Positions 1 to 8,756 of a stretch of DNA of 64,000 nucleotides are shown piece by piece (positions within the stretch are counted from its first letter, which is position 1; every line of letters starts with the position of its first letter). This DNA is from JAVJST01 sp965229715 (GTDB taxonomy: Bacteria; Pseudomonadota; Alphaproteobacteria; Rhodospirillales; Casp-alpha2), in the NCBI GenBank assembly GCA_965229715.1, contig CBDDJL010000002.1, positions 1,488,001 to 1,552,000 of the forward strand, written 5' to 3'. The notes below the pieces were generated by a model. It had not been told where the DNA came from. It searched no databases and worked only from the letters and a program-made list of their open reading frames with translations. The position numbers and the translations under genes were made by a program.

Positions 1-107
1 TCGAGGCGAGGGGCATTCTTGCCGCTCGGCCCGATGCCGGGGATACCGACACGGCCGACGAGGTACATGACGGTGCTGAGATGACGCCCACGCCGCAAGG
101 CGCCTGA
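1..107 (+). CDS. C-terminal end of an unidentified protein (partial)
   Basis: An open frame with codons starting at position 3 runs from the window edge to a TGA at 105-107. It ends 7 bp before the next gene on the same strand. The visible tail (EARGILAARPDAGD, then a polar end) would fit the C-terminus of a small DUF2007-type protein, which often precedes the tRNA1(Val) methyltransferase gene in Alphaproteobacteria. Too little is visible to identify it. Confidence 0.4.
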   Translation, partial: EARGILAARPDAGDTDTADEVHDGAEMTPTPQGA

Positions 108-114
108 ATAGGCC

Positions 115-873
115 GTGGAAACGACGACCGACGCGATTCTTGGTGGCCGCCTCCGTCTCGTGCAGCCGAAAAAGGGTTACCGATTTGCTATCGATCCGGT
201 GTTGCTTGCCGCCGCAGTGCCGGCCGTGGCGGGGGATACGGTGCTGGATGCCGGATGCGGCGTCGGCGCCGCCGGATTGGCCCTGGCGCGCCGCATCGAA
301 GGCGCGAAGATCACGGGCCTCGAACTGCAGATGCCGCTGGCCGATCTCGCCGGGAAGAATGCGGATGCCAACGGGTTGGCGGACCGGTTCCGGATCGCGA
401 CGGGCGACATCCTCGAGCCACCGGAAAGTTTAGCCGGCCCGTTCGATCACGCGATGGCCAATCCGCCCTACATGAAAGCCGGCGAAGCGACCCTGCCACG
501 GGATCCTGTCGCCGCCACGGCCGTGGTCGAAGGCTCTGCGGAACTGCGCGATTGGGCAGTTTTCTGCGGGTCGCGGCTGAAGGACGGCGGTAGTCTGACA
601 ATCATCCACCGGGCGGACCGGCTCGCCGACGTGCTGGCGGCATTCGCCGGTGCCAGCATCGGCGGGTTGACGGTTCTTCCGCTGTGGCCGAAGACGCCCA
701 GCGGCAAGGACGGGATCGAAACGGCCGCAAGGCGCGTCATCGTGCAGGGCCGCAAGGGCGTCTCGGGTACGCCCGCCTACGGTCGGGGCCTGGTGTTGCA
801 TGGCCCGGACGGCGGCTTTACCGACGAAGCGGAGGCGGTGCTGCGCCACGCGGCGGCGCTGAACATGGCTTGA
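115..873 (+). CDS. tRNA1(Val) (adenine-37-N6)-methyltransferase-like SAM methyltransferase
   Basis: This 252-residue class I methyltransferase opens with the LGGRLRLVQPKKGYRFAIDPVLLA pattern of the TrmN6/YfiC family. The glycine-rich SAM loop DAGCGVGAAGLAL lies near residue 45. The catalytic NPPY motif (MANPPYMKAG) near residue 115 is typical of enzymes that methylate an exocyclic amino group, in this family N6 of A37 in tRNA1(Val). The GTG start at 115 gives the usual family N-terminus; no strong Shine-Dalgarno is visible. It follows the upstream partial gene closely and may be cotranscribed with it. The family is clear; the exact RNA target is inferred. Confidence 0.85.
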   Translation: METTTDAILGGRLRLVQPKKGYRFAIDPVLLAAAVPAVAGDTVLDAGCGVGAAGLALARRIEGAKITGLELQMPLADLAGKNADANGLADRFRIATGDILEPPESLAGPFDHAMANPPYMKAGEATLPRDPVAATAVVEGSAELRDWAVFCGSRLKDGGSLTIIHRADRLADVLAAFAGASIGGLTVLPLWPKTPSGKDGIETAARRVIVQGRKGVSGTPAYGRGLVLHGPDGGFTDEAEAVLRHAAALNMA

Positions 874-901
874 GTGGTCTTTTGGCCGCGCGGTTTGCCG
901 G

Positions 902-2821
902 TTATCCGTTGCGGGCGGTCCGTTCCGGCGGAAACCGGATCTGAACGGTCGTACCGGCCCCCGGTTCGCTCTCAAGATGCAGCGCTCCGCCGTGTAATTC
1001 CGTCAGGCGTTTCGCGAGCGGCAGGCCAAGGCCGGTTCCCTGCATGCGCTTGCGGCCCCCGGAGGTCGCCTGGCCGAACGGTTCGAGGACCTTCGGGATA
1101 TCGACGGCGGCAATGCCTGGACCGTCGTCGGCAACCTCGATAACGAAGGCACCCGCGTCGTCGACGGACGCGCTGACCGTGACGGCGCCGTCTTCCCGGT
1201 TGTACTTCACAGCGTTGGTCAAAAGATTGATCAAAATCTGTTTCAGCTGACGCTCATCGGCCCGAAGATCCGGCAGGTTCTCCGGGATGCGAACAGCGAT
1301 TCCCACGGTTTCACGCCGATCGTACCCGGTGACCAGCGGCAGACACGCGTTCACGAGCGCGGCGACATCGATATCGGTTTCGGTAACGCTCTCGGCCCCG
1401 GCCTCGACCTTGGAAAGGTCGAGAATGCTGTTGACGAGCCCCAACAGGTGACGTCCCGAGATGTTGATGTCGTTGACGTATTCCCGATATTTGGGATTCC
1501 CGATAACGCCGAATACTTCCTGTGAGATGGCATCCGAGTAACCGATGATCGCGTTGAGCGGCGTTCTCAACTCATGGCTCATATTGGCGAGAAAGGCCGT
1601 TTTCGTTGCACTGGCCTGCTCGGCCTTCCGCATTGCGATCTGAAGGTTGGCCTGGGTCTTTCGCATCTCGGTCACGTCTTCCATGCTGTAGATAACCCGC
1701 GACCAGTCGTGGCGGTAGGCGTCCGGAACCACCCCTTTCGTTAACACGATGATGTTTCCTTCGCCCTCGAACCATGTCGTGTCTTCGCTTTCGCACTCGA
1801 ACGTCCACTGTCCCTCTGTAAAGCCGACCAGGATATCGACGAACGCTTCAAGCTCGGAGGGAAGGGCGTACTCCGCCGACAGATACCTGATGTACTGGTC
1901 TTTATTCTCAACACCGTACAGATCAAGACTGGCGCGGCTGGTTTCGAGAGTCTCCGTCAAATTGTACGCATCGTGCAATTTGTCCGGGTTGTCCGAAAAG
2001 TACGTGCGAAGATCCGAATGGCCTTTTTTCGCGAGATCGTCCACGAACGCCTTTACCTTGGAAAAATCCTCGACCCAGAGCGCGATCGGCGCATCTTCGA
2101 AAATCTCGCGGTAGCGTTGTTCGCTCGCTGTCAGCGCATTGCGCGTGTCGACCAGGTCCGTGACGTCCTGTACGATGCCTCTAGACCTGACCGCGCGGCC
2201 GGATCCGTCATACTCGACTTCGCTGATTTCGCGAACGTGACGAACCTCGCCGTCTTTGCGAACGATCCTGTACTCGATGTCGTAATCGGTACCGCTTAAC
2301 AACGCGGCGCGATAGCGCCCGCGGTCGTCCGGGTGGGCCCAGGCGATCTCACCCTCGAGCGTGCCGGAAACCAACATGTATTCGCTGACCGAGAGACCAT
2401 GTATGTTGGCGCATTGATCCGAACACGAAACCATTTTCTGGCTGGTCTCGTCCCAGAGCCAATGGCCGACGCTCGAAATGCTCGCAGCGAGCCGGTAATC
2501 GGCGAGCCGGGCCCTCAATGTATCCTGATCGTCGTGATACCGGGTCACGTCGATGTAGGACGAGGCGTGACCACCGCCGGCGACGGCGTTGCGGCAGACC
2601 CGGATGACGCGGCCGTCGAGCATTCGAAATTCGTCGTCCGAATTGGGACCGGCATGTCGTATTCGCGCCAGCTCCCGTTCGGCGAGCGTATCGATATCGC
2701 CTGAGCCGAATCCACCGCACTGGGCAATATGACGCAAGAGCTCGATCATCGGCATGCCGACGCGGAGGATATTCTCCGGCTCGTACCAGAATTCGCTGCA
2801 GGTTTTGCTCCAGACCGTCAA
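902..2821 (-). CDS. Multi-PAS sensor histidine kinase
   Basis: From a TTG at 2821 this is a 639-residue soluble hybrid-free histidine kinase. The N-terminus is the second half of a PAS_7-type domain (residues 1-95). Two further PAS domains follow (about 107-225 and 235-395). The HisKA domain carries the phospho-acceptor His416 in MSHELRTPLN. The HATPase domain has an N box (NLLTNAVKYN, near 530) and a G box (GTGLGLPLAKR, near 595). No transmembrane segment or receiver domain is seen, so it probably senses a cytoplasmic signal. No response regulator is adjacent. The start is uncertain: the frame stays open to a stop at 2933-2935 and the missing PAS half appears to be encoded there (see findings). 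Confidence 0.9.
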   Translation of the reverse strand: MTVWSKTCSEFWYEPENILRVGMPMIELLRHIAQCGGFGSGDIDTLAERELARIRHAGPNSDDEFRMLDGRVIRVCRNAVAGGGHASSYIDVTRYHDDQDTLRARLADYRLAASISSVGHWLWDETSQKMVSCSDQCANIHGLSVSEYMLVSGTLEGEIAWAHPDDRGRYRAALLSGTDYDIEYRIVRKDGEVRHVREISEVEYDGSGRAVRSRGIVQDVTDLVDTRNALTASEQRYREIFEDAPIALWVEDFSKVKAFVDDLAKKGHSDLRTYFSDNPDKLHDAYNLTETLETSRASLDLYGVENKDQYIRYLSAEYALPSELEAFVDILVGFTEGQWTFECESEDTTWFEGEGNIIVLTKGVVPDAYRHDWSRVIYSMEDVTEMRKTQANLQIAMRKAEQASATKTAFLANMSHELRTPLNAIIGYSDAISQEVFGVIGNPKYREYVNDINISGRHLLGLVNSILDLSKVEAGAESVTETDIDVAALVNACLPLVTGYDRRETVGIAVRIPENLPDLRADERQLKQILINLLTNAVKYNREDGAVTVSASVDDAGAFVIEVADDGPGIAAVDIPKVLEPFGQATSGGRKRMQGTGLGLPLAKRLTELHGGALHLESEPGAGTTVQIRFPPERTARNG

Positions 2822-2935
2822 CGTCAGGTCGCTTGCCCATACGGCATGCGCGCTGACGCCGGGCGTCAGCGTGATGTCTTCGTTGTCGCGGTCGACGGCT
2901 TGATTAAGACGGCTGATTGCCGGCTCCCCTCGTTA

Positions 2936-3266
2936 CGAGCCATTTTAACCCTATGCGGTTCTCCGCTTACCGTGCGCCAGAATGCGCAGACTCCGCTTCT
3001 CGGGCTGTCCGGTTCGGGGCGAGACGGTTAACAACACCTCAAATCGGAATAGGGTATATCACGTATTCGATACGACTCATAGCGCTCCATGCAGGCGCCG
3101 TGTCTGACGATGTTCCGGCCAAGCGGAGAACGCCGCAGCGGGGCGCAGTTGCGTTTGTTCGAATCCGTTCGATTTCGTTCAGATTCAGCGGATTCGGCGT
3201 GAAATTCAGACCATTGATTTCAAGAGAAGATTTCCGGCTTGACCCGGCAAACAGTTATGCGCAGCG
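2936..3266. other. Gene-free interval upstream of the histidine kinase
   Basis: No convincing coding frame is present. The interval separates the histidine kinase and the amidase, both on the minus strand. The only regular structure I see is a 13-bp palindrome (CGTAT-TCG-ATACG) at 3062-3074, a possible regulator site for the kinase gene. Confidence 0.4.
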
Positions 3267-4700
3267 CTAACCCAGATTTGGGCGACAATCCGGCGTGGCG
3301 TAGAGTCGCCTTGTTTCCTCGAAGGCGGCGGCGGCTCTGAATACGCGGACATCATCGTAGGTACGTGCCACGATTTGAAGGCCCGTCGGCACGTTGTCGT
3401 CGCCAAACCCGCTCGGCACGCTCATCACAGGGCAGCGGCTCATCATGTTGAACGGGTATGTCATGCACCACCCCCACACGGGATGCACCGGTACGCCGTT
3501 GATCTCGAAACGATCGACGCCGGGATCGTACTCGGCGCGCATCGCGGGCACCGGCATGGTTGGGCACAGGAATACGTCATGACGGTCGAGCAGTGGGCCT
3601 AACGTTGCATACATCTCGTTGAGTACGTTCATGGAGGACAGCAGATCGCCGGCGGTCTTTGTATTCGCGAAGTCGCCGAACCAGCGTGCATAGTTCGTCA
3701 TCAGATCGCGGTTCCTCGTGAGTTGACCCGCGACAACGCTTCCGAACAGAAGCCCCAGGTAGTTGGACGCAGCGGTAAGCGTCGTTTCGGACCAGCCGAT
3801 ATCCACTTCCTCGACTGTCGCCCCGAGGTCCCGGAACGTTTGGACCGCCTTGAGCGTGTTGTCGACGACATCCCTGCGCACCTCAAAATAACCGAGGTCG
3901 ATCGAGTACGCGATCTTCCATCCCTTGATGCTCTTGAGTGTGTCGGGAATCCTGAGTTTGGGCCGGATCGATGCAATGTCTTTTGGATGCGGTCCGGCTA
4001 AAACATTCTGTATCAGGGCGAGGTCTTTGACGTTCCTCGCGAGCGCGCCCTCGTGACAATAATAATCGAGGTTGAATGGGCTATCTTCCGGTACGCGGCC
4101 ATACGGCGGCTTGAAACCATAGACGCCGCAACATGAAGCGGGCATGCGGATGGAGCCCCAGATATCGGAACCATTGGCCAGGGTCGTTGTTCCGGCGGCC
4201 AGCGAACCGCCGGCACCGCCGGACGAACCGCCGGTCGAGAAATCGGGATTCCAGGGGTTTCGCGTCACACCCCAAAGTTTGGAATGCGTAATGCCGGCGC
4301 ATCCAAACTCCGGCATCGTCGTCCTCGCGTGAACAATGCCGCCGGCGCGAAGGATTCGTTCGACCGGGAGTGCCGTGTGTTCGTCGACCGAGTTCTTGTG
4401 AACCAGGGAACCTGACGTCGATCTTTTGCCTGCGATCGGACTCTCGTCCTTGATCGCGACCGCAAGGCCTTCCAAGGGCCGCAGCCTGCTGTCCGTCTTC
4501 ATGTACTTCGCTTCCGCTTTTCGGGCGAGGGACAGCGCTTCGTCAAAATAGGTGTCGGCAAAGCAATTGACGGTCGGCTCGACGCGTTCCGCCCTATCGA
4601 TCAACGACTGCATCAGTTCAACCGGCGACAGCTTTCGCGCCTTGAACATCTGCAAAGCGTCGGTCGCGCTTACGTAACACAGGTCAGTTTCGGCACTCAT
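3267..4700 (-). CDS. Amidase signature family protein
   Basis: This 477-residue enzyme belongs to the amidase signature family (GatA-like hydrolases of the C-N bond). The Ser-cisSer-Lys triad is recognisable: Lys84 in VAIKDES, the cis-Ser in GSDIWGSIRMPAS near 182, and the nucleophile region TGGSSGGAGGS near 160. I chose the ATG at 4700 (MSAETDLCY) over the longer frame reaching 4820, because the extension is not conserved-looking and AAGGGA lies just upstream of 4700. It sits downstream of a Tat-exported polyamine-type binding protein on the same strand, which suggests catabolism of an imported amide or amine. The substrate cannot be read from the sequence. Confidence 0.9.
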   Translation of the reverse strand: MSAETDLCYVSATDALQMFKARKLSPVELMQSLIDRAERVEPTVNCFADTYFDEALSLARKAEAKYMKTDSRLRPLEGLAVAIKDESPIAGKRSTSGSLVHKNSVDEHTALPVERILRAGGIVHARTTMPEFGCAGITHSKLWGVTRNPWNPDFSTGGSSGGAGGSLAAGTTTLANGSDIWGSIRMPASCCGVYGFKPPYGRVPEDSPFNLDYYCHEGALARNVKDLALIQNVLAGPHPKDIASIRPKLRIPDTLKSIKGWKIAYSIDLGYFEVRRDVVDNTLKAVQTFRDLGATVEEVDIGWSETTLTAASNYLGLLFGSVVAGQLTRNRDLMTNYARWFGDFANTKTAGDLLSSMNVLNEMYATLGPLLDRHDVFLCPTMPVPAMRAEYDPGVDRFEINGVPVHPVWGWCMTYPFNMMSRCPVMSVPSGFGDDNVPTGLQIVARTYDDVRVFRAAAAFEETRRLYATPDCRPNLG

Positions 4701-4903
4701 CGTGAGTTTTCCCTTGATGAGACCAGGCGAGATCGCCTTGGCCAGAGATGTCCGTCCTCCACGCGACACGGCTCCCAACCAAGGGGCGGCGAATCGAATT
4801 TGGAACGGGTCGCCGAGCAAACGGGGCGGCAGGCCGGTAATCGAGCGGCGGGCACCCGAGATACAGATGCCCGCCGCAAATTCGGGAAATACGCTTCCCC
4901 GGA

Positions 4904-6025
4904 TTACAGTCCGGCTTTCACCTCTGTGAACATTTCCTCGTACTTTTCACGCCGGGAAATTTCATCGAGGAAAACGCCTTGCTCGAACAGGGCATTCGGA
5001 TCGGAGAGCCCACGGTCAGCGAGTAGGGCAGGCTCGACGAGATCGAATGCGAGCTTGTTCGCGTGGCCATAACCCCACTCCTCGATCATGTACTTGCCCG
5101 CCATCGGGTCCAGCATGCTGTCGATCATGTCATAGGCGACCTGTTCGTCGGCCTCGCCGGAACTGATTTTGACCAGACCGCAAACCCAGCACAAAATTCC
5201 CTCCTTCGGGTTCATGTACTCGACCGGAAGGCCTTGCTTCTTCAACGCCACGACGGAGCTGTTCCAAGCATAAGCCGCCACCAACTCACCGCTGGCGAGT
5301 CCTTGCTCGACGGTCGTGTTATCCTGCCACCAGAATCTCAGAATCTTGTTCTGAGCGCGAAGCAAGTTTCTTGCAGCGTCGAGTTCATCGTCCGACATGT
5401 TGAACGGATCCTCGACTTCGGCCATCAATCCGGCGACGATTACGGCGCCGTCGACAGAGTCGTACATACCCAAGCGGCCTTTGTACGCCTCGTCCCACAT
5501 GATTTCCCAGGTGTGCTCTTCCTGGTACTTCGGATCGACAAGATCCGTCCTGAACAACACCGACGAATTGCCCCAATCGAAAGGCACGAACCACGTCTTT
5601 CCGTCGGACTTGGCAATCTCCATGTCTTGCAAACCCTGCCAGACGTTAGCGTAGTTGCTGAGCCGGCTTGTATCGATTGGTTCGATCACGCCCGCATCTC
5701 GCCAACGCGGAACGGCATAGGTGCAGGGGTGCGCCAGATCCGCCGAGAATCCGGCGCGCAATTTCTGCAGGCCGCTCTCCTCATCGGGGAAATACGTGAA
5801 ATTCTGCACGTCACCGTGCTTTTCGGTGAATTTCTTGTGGAATGCAGGGTCTTCGTAACCCGACCAAGTGAAGTAACGAATGCCGGAACTGCCGAGCGCG
5901 CGTCCGGAAACCACCGGCACCGCGGCGACACCTAGGCCGGCTGCGCCCAAGGCGCTAACGAAGTCGCGGCGCGACCATTGTCCGTCAGCAATCGAATCGA
6001 CGATTGATGTCTTACTGCGTTTCAT
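4904..6025 (-). CDS. Tat-exported extracellular solute-binding protein (PotD/spermidine-type)
   Basis: A 373-residue periplasmic binding protein of the type used by polyamine (PotF/PotD-like) ABC importers. It begins with a polar n-region and a twin-arginine motif (WSRRDFVSALG) followed by a hydrophobic Ala/Gly-rich segment, so export is by Tat. The mature part starts near IRYFTWSGYED, typical of the family. The start ATG at 6025 has a strong ribosome site (GGGAGGACC) upstream. No permease or ATPase gene is next to it, so it either uses components encoded elsewhere or is an orphan. The neighbouring amidase suggests an amide or amine ligand, which is inference. Confidence 0.88.
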   Translation of the reverse strand: MKRSKTSIVDSIADGQWSRRDFVSALGAAGLGVAAVPVVSGRALGSSGIRYFTWSGYEDPAFHKKFTEKHGDVQNFTYFPDEESGLQKLRAGFSADLAHPCTYAVPRWRDAGVIEPIDTSRLSNYANVWQGLQDMEIAKSDGKTWFVPFDWGNSSVLFRTDLVDPKYQEEHTWEIMWDEAYKGRLGMYDSVDGAVIVAGLMAEVEDPFNMSDDELDAARNLLRAQNKILRFWWQDNTTVEQGLASGELVAAYAWNSSVVALKKQGLPVEYMNPKEGILCWVCGLVKISSGEADEQVAYDMIDSMLDPMAGKYMIEEWGYGHANKLAFDLVEPALLADRGLSDPNALFEQGVFLDEISRREKYEEMFTEVKAGL

Positions 6026-6512
6026 CTTTAAGGTCCTCCCTTCTCAATTCTTCCGAAACAAGTGCAAGTTGATACGGGGCGAAACACTCTCACGCCTGTG
6101 GTTGCCCGCACGTTTGAGAACGCGAAACAGGCTAACAATCGGCGATCTAGCCGTCCTTGTTTGATTTGGGACTTATCCTTTTGGCGAAGCTCCCTCCCAT
6201 GTGCGTCCTGGGATATCGACGGCACCAAGGTACCCGAACGGTTGTGGCTGGATTAGATCGGCCCAACAAATCATCTCCCGAATATTCAACGTGAGCGCCC
6301 GCCGGACGTTCTTTTTGCATCGGTGAACGCGACCGGCTCGCACGCGAAATCCACAGTTTCGCCGCCTCCCGTCTCGGGCCATGGAAGTGCATCGGTGTCA
6401 GGAACTAAGCGACAGCAAGATTGCCGCTTACGGGGCCTGATTGACGATCGCGAACTGAAGAAAACCCGGCCTGGGTTTCCGGCCCCGAAGGGGGCGTCGA
6501 TTAGCGGGGAAC
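6026..6512. other. Gene-free interval
   Basis: About 490 bp without a believable gene between the solute-binding protein start and the stop of the PhyH-type gene. The left part should hold the promoter of the binding-protein gene. The right end holds the hairpin described at 6462-6478. Short overlapping frames here have no recognisable domains and no ribosome sites. Confidence 0.4.
6462..6478 (-). terminator. Putative rho-independent terminator after the PhyH-type gene
   Basis: Read on the minus strand, AAACCC, a 5-nt loop and GGGTTT are followed directly by TTTTCTT. The element lies about 35 bp past the stop of the minus-strand dioxygenase gene. The 6-bp stem is short, so efficiency is uncertain. 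Confidence 0.45.
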
Positions 6513-7334
6513 CTAGACGTCGCTGTAGCGTGCCGCAGCCAGGGAGGCTGCGTGGTCCAGCGCGAGCAGGGCTTCTTCGGATAACATTTCTTGCGGTACC
6601 GGATCGCGTTCGAACGAGACGTTCCGATCCTCGCCGGCGATATACAAGGCCGACTCCCTGTATCCCGGTTTTGGCGATACATTGGCAGATGCATAGTTCA
6701 GGGCGACTCCCAGCCGCCACCGATCAGAGTCGTTGGGAGCGGAACAATGCAGGGTGTACGGGTGGTGGAGTGACGCCTCGCCGGGGCGCAACGTGCATTC
6801 GACCGCCGCATTGTCATCGACAGTGGCCAACACGCGTTGGCCGCGGCGGAGCATGCTCCCGGTGCCTTTCGTCATCTCGTGGTCGATCTGACCCTGACGG
6901 TGGCTACCGGGTAGGAACAGCATACAGCCGTTTTCCGGCGTTACGTCGTTCAAGGCCAGCCAGATGGTCACCATCTCCTCAACCGGTGTCAGGTGCCAGT
7001 ATGTAGCGTCTTGGTGCCACGCGAAGTGACCTCTCGATCCGGGCGGCTTGATGGGAAGGAAACTGTTCCAGAGAAGGATATCCGGCCCCAGAATGCGCTG
7101 CACCGCGTCGATCACACGCGGCGTTGTCGCCAAATCCACCACCCACGGCAAGATGACGTTCGACTTGAAGTAACACCAGTCGCCGAACTGCGGATTTTCG
7201 CCATGGCGCAGGATGAACGTCTCCAGGTTGTCGCGAAAAAGGCTGGCCCGGTCCTCCGGGATCAGGCGGATACACCGCAAGAAACCGTCAGCGGAGTAGT
7301 CGTCAACAGGGATCCGGTCGGTGCAATGGCTCAT
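6513..7334 (-). CDS. Phytanoyl-CoA dioxygenase (PhyH) family protein
   Basis: A 2-oxoglutarate/Fe(II)-dependent oxygenase of the PhyH family, 273 residues from the ATG at 7334. The iron facial triad is visible: HxD in WHQDATYW and the distal His in LHHPYTLHCSAPN. An Arg in DRWRLGVALNY could bind 2-oxoglutarate. The frame stays open to an ATG at 7418, but the extra residues are Arg/Ser-rich and lack family features, so the start is uncertain. PhyH proteins hydroxylate diverse small molecules, and nothing nearby fixes the substrate. A hairpin downstream probably ends its transcript. Confidence 0.85.
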   Translation of the reverse strand: MSHCTDRIPVDDYSADGFLRCIRLIPEDRASLFRDNLETFILRHGENPQFGDWCYFKSNVILPWVVDLATTPRVIDAVQRILGPDILLWNSFLPIKPPGSRGHFAWHQDATYWHLTPVEEMVTIWLALNDVTPENGCMLFLPGSHRQGQIDHEMTKGTGSMLRRGQRVLATVDDNAAVECTLRPGEASLHHPYTLHCSAPNDSDRWRLGVALNYASANVSPKPGYRESALYIAGEDRNVSFERDPVPQEMLSEEALLALDHAASLAAARYSDV

Positions 7335-7507
7335 GGAGCGGCATGGTACCGCGTTGCTGGGGCGGTGTCGCGTATGGCTGTCAGCCATCACGACCGACTG
7401 ACGTTCGCATGTGCGCATCGCCTGCGCTTGCCGTCAACGTGCCGCACGCGCCATGTCCGCCCCGCCCCGGCGCCGACAAGGGGCGATCCCAAACGGATCA
7501 TCGCAGA

Positions 7508-7912
7508 TTACCGCAGCACATGAACGGAACAGGGGGCGTGACGCACAATTCGTGCCGCCGTTGAGCCGAGCAAATAGTCGCTGAACGCGACTTCGTGGGA
7601 GCCGACGACAATACAATCTGCACGCACCTCTCTGGCGTACTCGGTAATTGTCGCACCGGGATGCCCGCGGAGGACTGTTGCCTCAGCGTCACGCGTTGAC
7701 TCAATTTCACGGCCTATTTGTTCCAGAATTGATGACTCCGTCTCTTCATCATGATCCTTAGGAAGGTACGATCTGACGATGTTGGGAATGGGTTCAATGA
7801 CGTGAACGGCGATGATCTTGCCGCCTTCGGACCGAAGCTTTCGCGCAACGTTCAGGGCCTGAGCCGCGAGGCGGTCTTCATACCCCATCGCTACTACAAT
7901 CGTGTTGTACAT
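7508..7912 (-). CDS. Universal stress protein (UspA family)
   Basis: A 134-residue single-domain Usp. It has the typical beta-strand start (YNTIVVAMGYED) and a C-terminal nucleotide-loop region (VGSHEVAFSDYLLGSTAARIVRHAPCSV). That loop resembles the ATP-binding G-2x-G-9x-G-S/T motif but is altered in its spacing. It lies downstream of, and overlaps by 19 bp, the Hsp20 gene on the same strand, so the two are almost certainly cotranscribed and perhaps translationally coupled. Such proteins help cells survive stress or growth arrest. Confidence 0.9.
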   Translation of the reverse strand: MYNTIVVAMGYEDRLAAQALNVARKLRSEGGKIIAVHVIEPIPNIVRSYLPKDHDEETESSILEQIGREIESTRDAEATVLRGHPGATITEYAREVRADCIVVGSHEVAFSDYLLGSTAARIVRHAPCSVHVLR

Positions 7913-8406
7913 ATCGCGGCATCTCCGCTGAAAACCGACAGGCCCATCGGAGAAAGACAGACGGCCCTGCCTTCTGACTCCCCCCTGCTGATGGGGATGC
8001 TCTTGGCGCCACTTCGGGACGCTTCGGGCTTGGCAATTTTAATTGCCAGCACGCCGTCCTTGTGCGAAGCGGCAATCTTCGATTCATCGGCATCCGGCGG
8101 CAGCTTAAACCCTCGCTGGAACTTGCCGTAGTCACGTTCCGAGAAGAAATAACTCCGGCCTTCCTGGTGGTGCTCGCTTTTCTTCTCTCCAGTTACAATC
8201 AAGCGGCCGTTATGAACTTCGACACCGATGTCATCGTCAGACGCGCCGGGTAACTCCAACGAAATCTCATAGAAGTCATCGGTTGTCGCCGCTTCCGAAT
8301 TTGGCGAGAAGAACTCCGCAACGCGCTCTCCGGCTCGCTTCATCGGTCCATACATATGGGTCAGCCAGGAAGAGATGTTCGAATACAAGTCCGATTTTTC
8401 GACCAT
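7894..8406 (-). CDS. Hsp20/alpha-crystallin small heat-shock protein
   Basis: A 170-residue small heat-shock chaperone. The alpha-crystallin domain covers about residues 40-130 (FYEISLELPGASDDDIGVEV; later a conserved FQRGFKLP strand and a DGVLAIKI strand). The C-terminal anchoring I-x-I motif appears as SIPIS. About 30 residues follow the I-x-I motif, more than usual, and their end overlaps the start of the Usp gene. The ATG at 8406 was chosen because GGAGA lies 6-8 nt upstream; the longer frame to 8469 lacks this. It probably forms a stress operon with the downstream Usp. Confidence 0.92.
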   Translation of the reverse strand: MVEKSDLYSNISSWLTHMYGPMKRAGERVAEFFSPNSEAATTDDFYEISLELPGASDDDIGVEVHNGRLIVTGEKKSEHHQEGRSYFFSERDYGKFQRGFKLPPDADESKIAASHKDGVLAIKIAKPEASRSGAKSIPISRGESEGRAVCLSPMGLSVFSGDAAICTTRL

Positions 8407-8583
8407 GATCGTCTCCGCATATATCCGGTGATATGCATCCATGATAGATCGCCCACATATGGCCGCCATGATCTAAGTCAAAACCACGTCCTGCCCCCAT
8501 TCGGATCGTCCGCATTAAGCCGTTCCACCGACGATCCGGCCGCACGCGCCTTGCCCGCGGTGTGCCGGGCGGCTAGAGCCGGT

Positions 8584-8624
8584 CATGGTTTGACGGAATC
8601 GCACGAGCGATTCATCAAACCATG
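8584..8624. repeat. Intergenic palindrome 1
   Basis: The left arm 8584-8601 (CATGGTTTGACGGAATCG) pairs with the right arm 8608-8624 (CGATTC-ATCAAACCATG) around a 6-nt loop, with one unpaired base. It looks like a REP-type palindromic unit and shares the GATTC and GACGGAA elements with its neighbour at 8651-8710. Confidence 0.7.
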
Positions 8625-8650
8625 TGAATCGGCTCGAAATTTTAAGAATC

Positions 8651-8710
8651 GATCAGATTCACACGTTTAGACGAAGCGCAAAGCGCTTCCGTCAAAACGT
8701 GATCTGATTT
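8651..8710. repeat. Intergenic palindrome 2
   Basis: An imperfect inverted repeat of nearly 30 bp per arm around a 3-nt loop (GCGC-AAA-GCGC at the centre). The arms carry CAGAT, CACGTTT and GACGGAAGCGC-like blocks. It belongs with the preceding palindrome as a REP-like pair. The lack of a run of T argues against a plain terminator. Confidence 0.7.
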
Positions 8711-8756
8711 AGAAGGATGGCAGACCCGTTATGCCGCGCCGGAGCCCGTTTCCGCC

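Larger units (their letters stand above)
8407..8756. other. Gene-free interval rich in palindromes
   Basis: About 350 bp between the heat-shock operon start (minus) and the small zinc-ribbon gene (plus), so both promoters should lie here. The middle is occupied by two long imperfect palindromes (8584-8624 and 8651-8710). No gene is seen. Confidence 0.5.
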
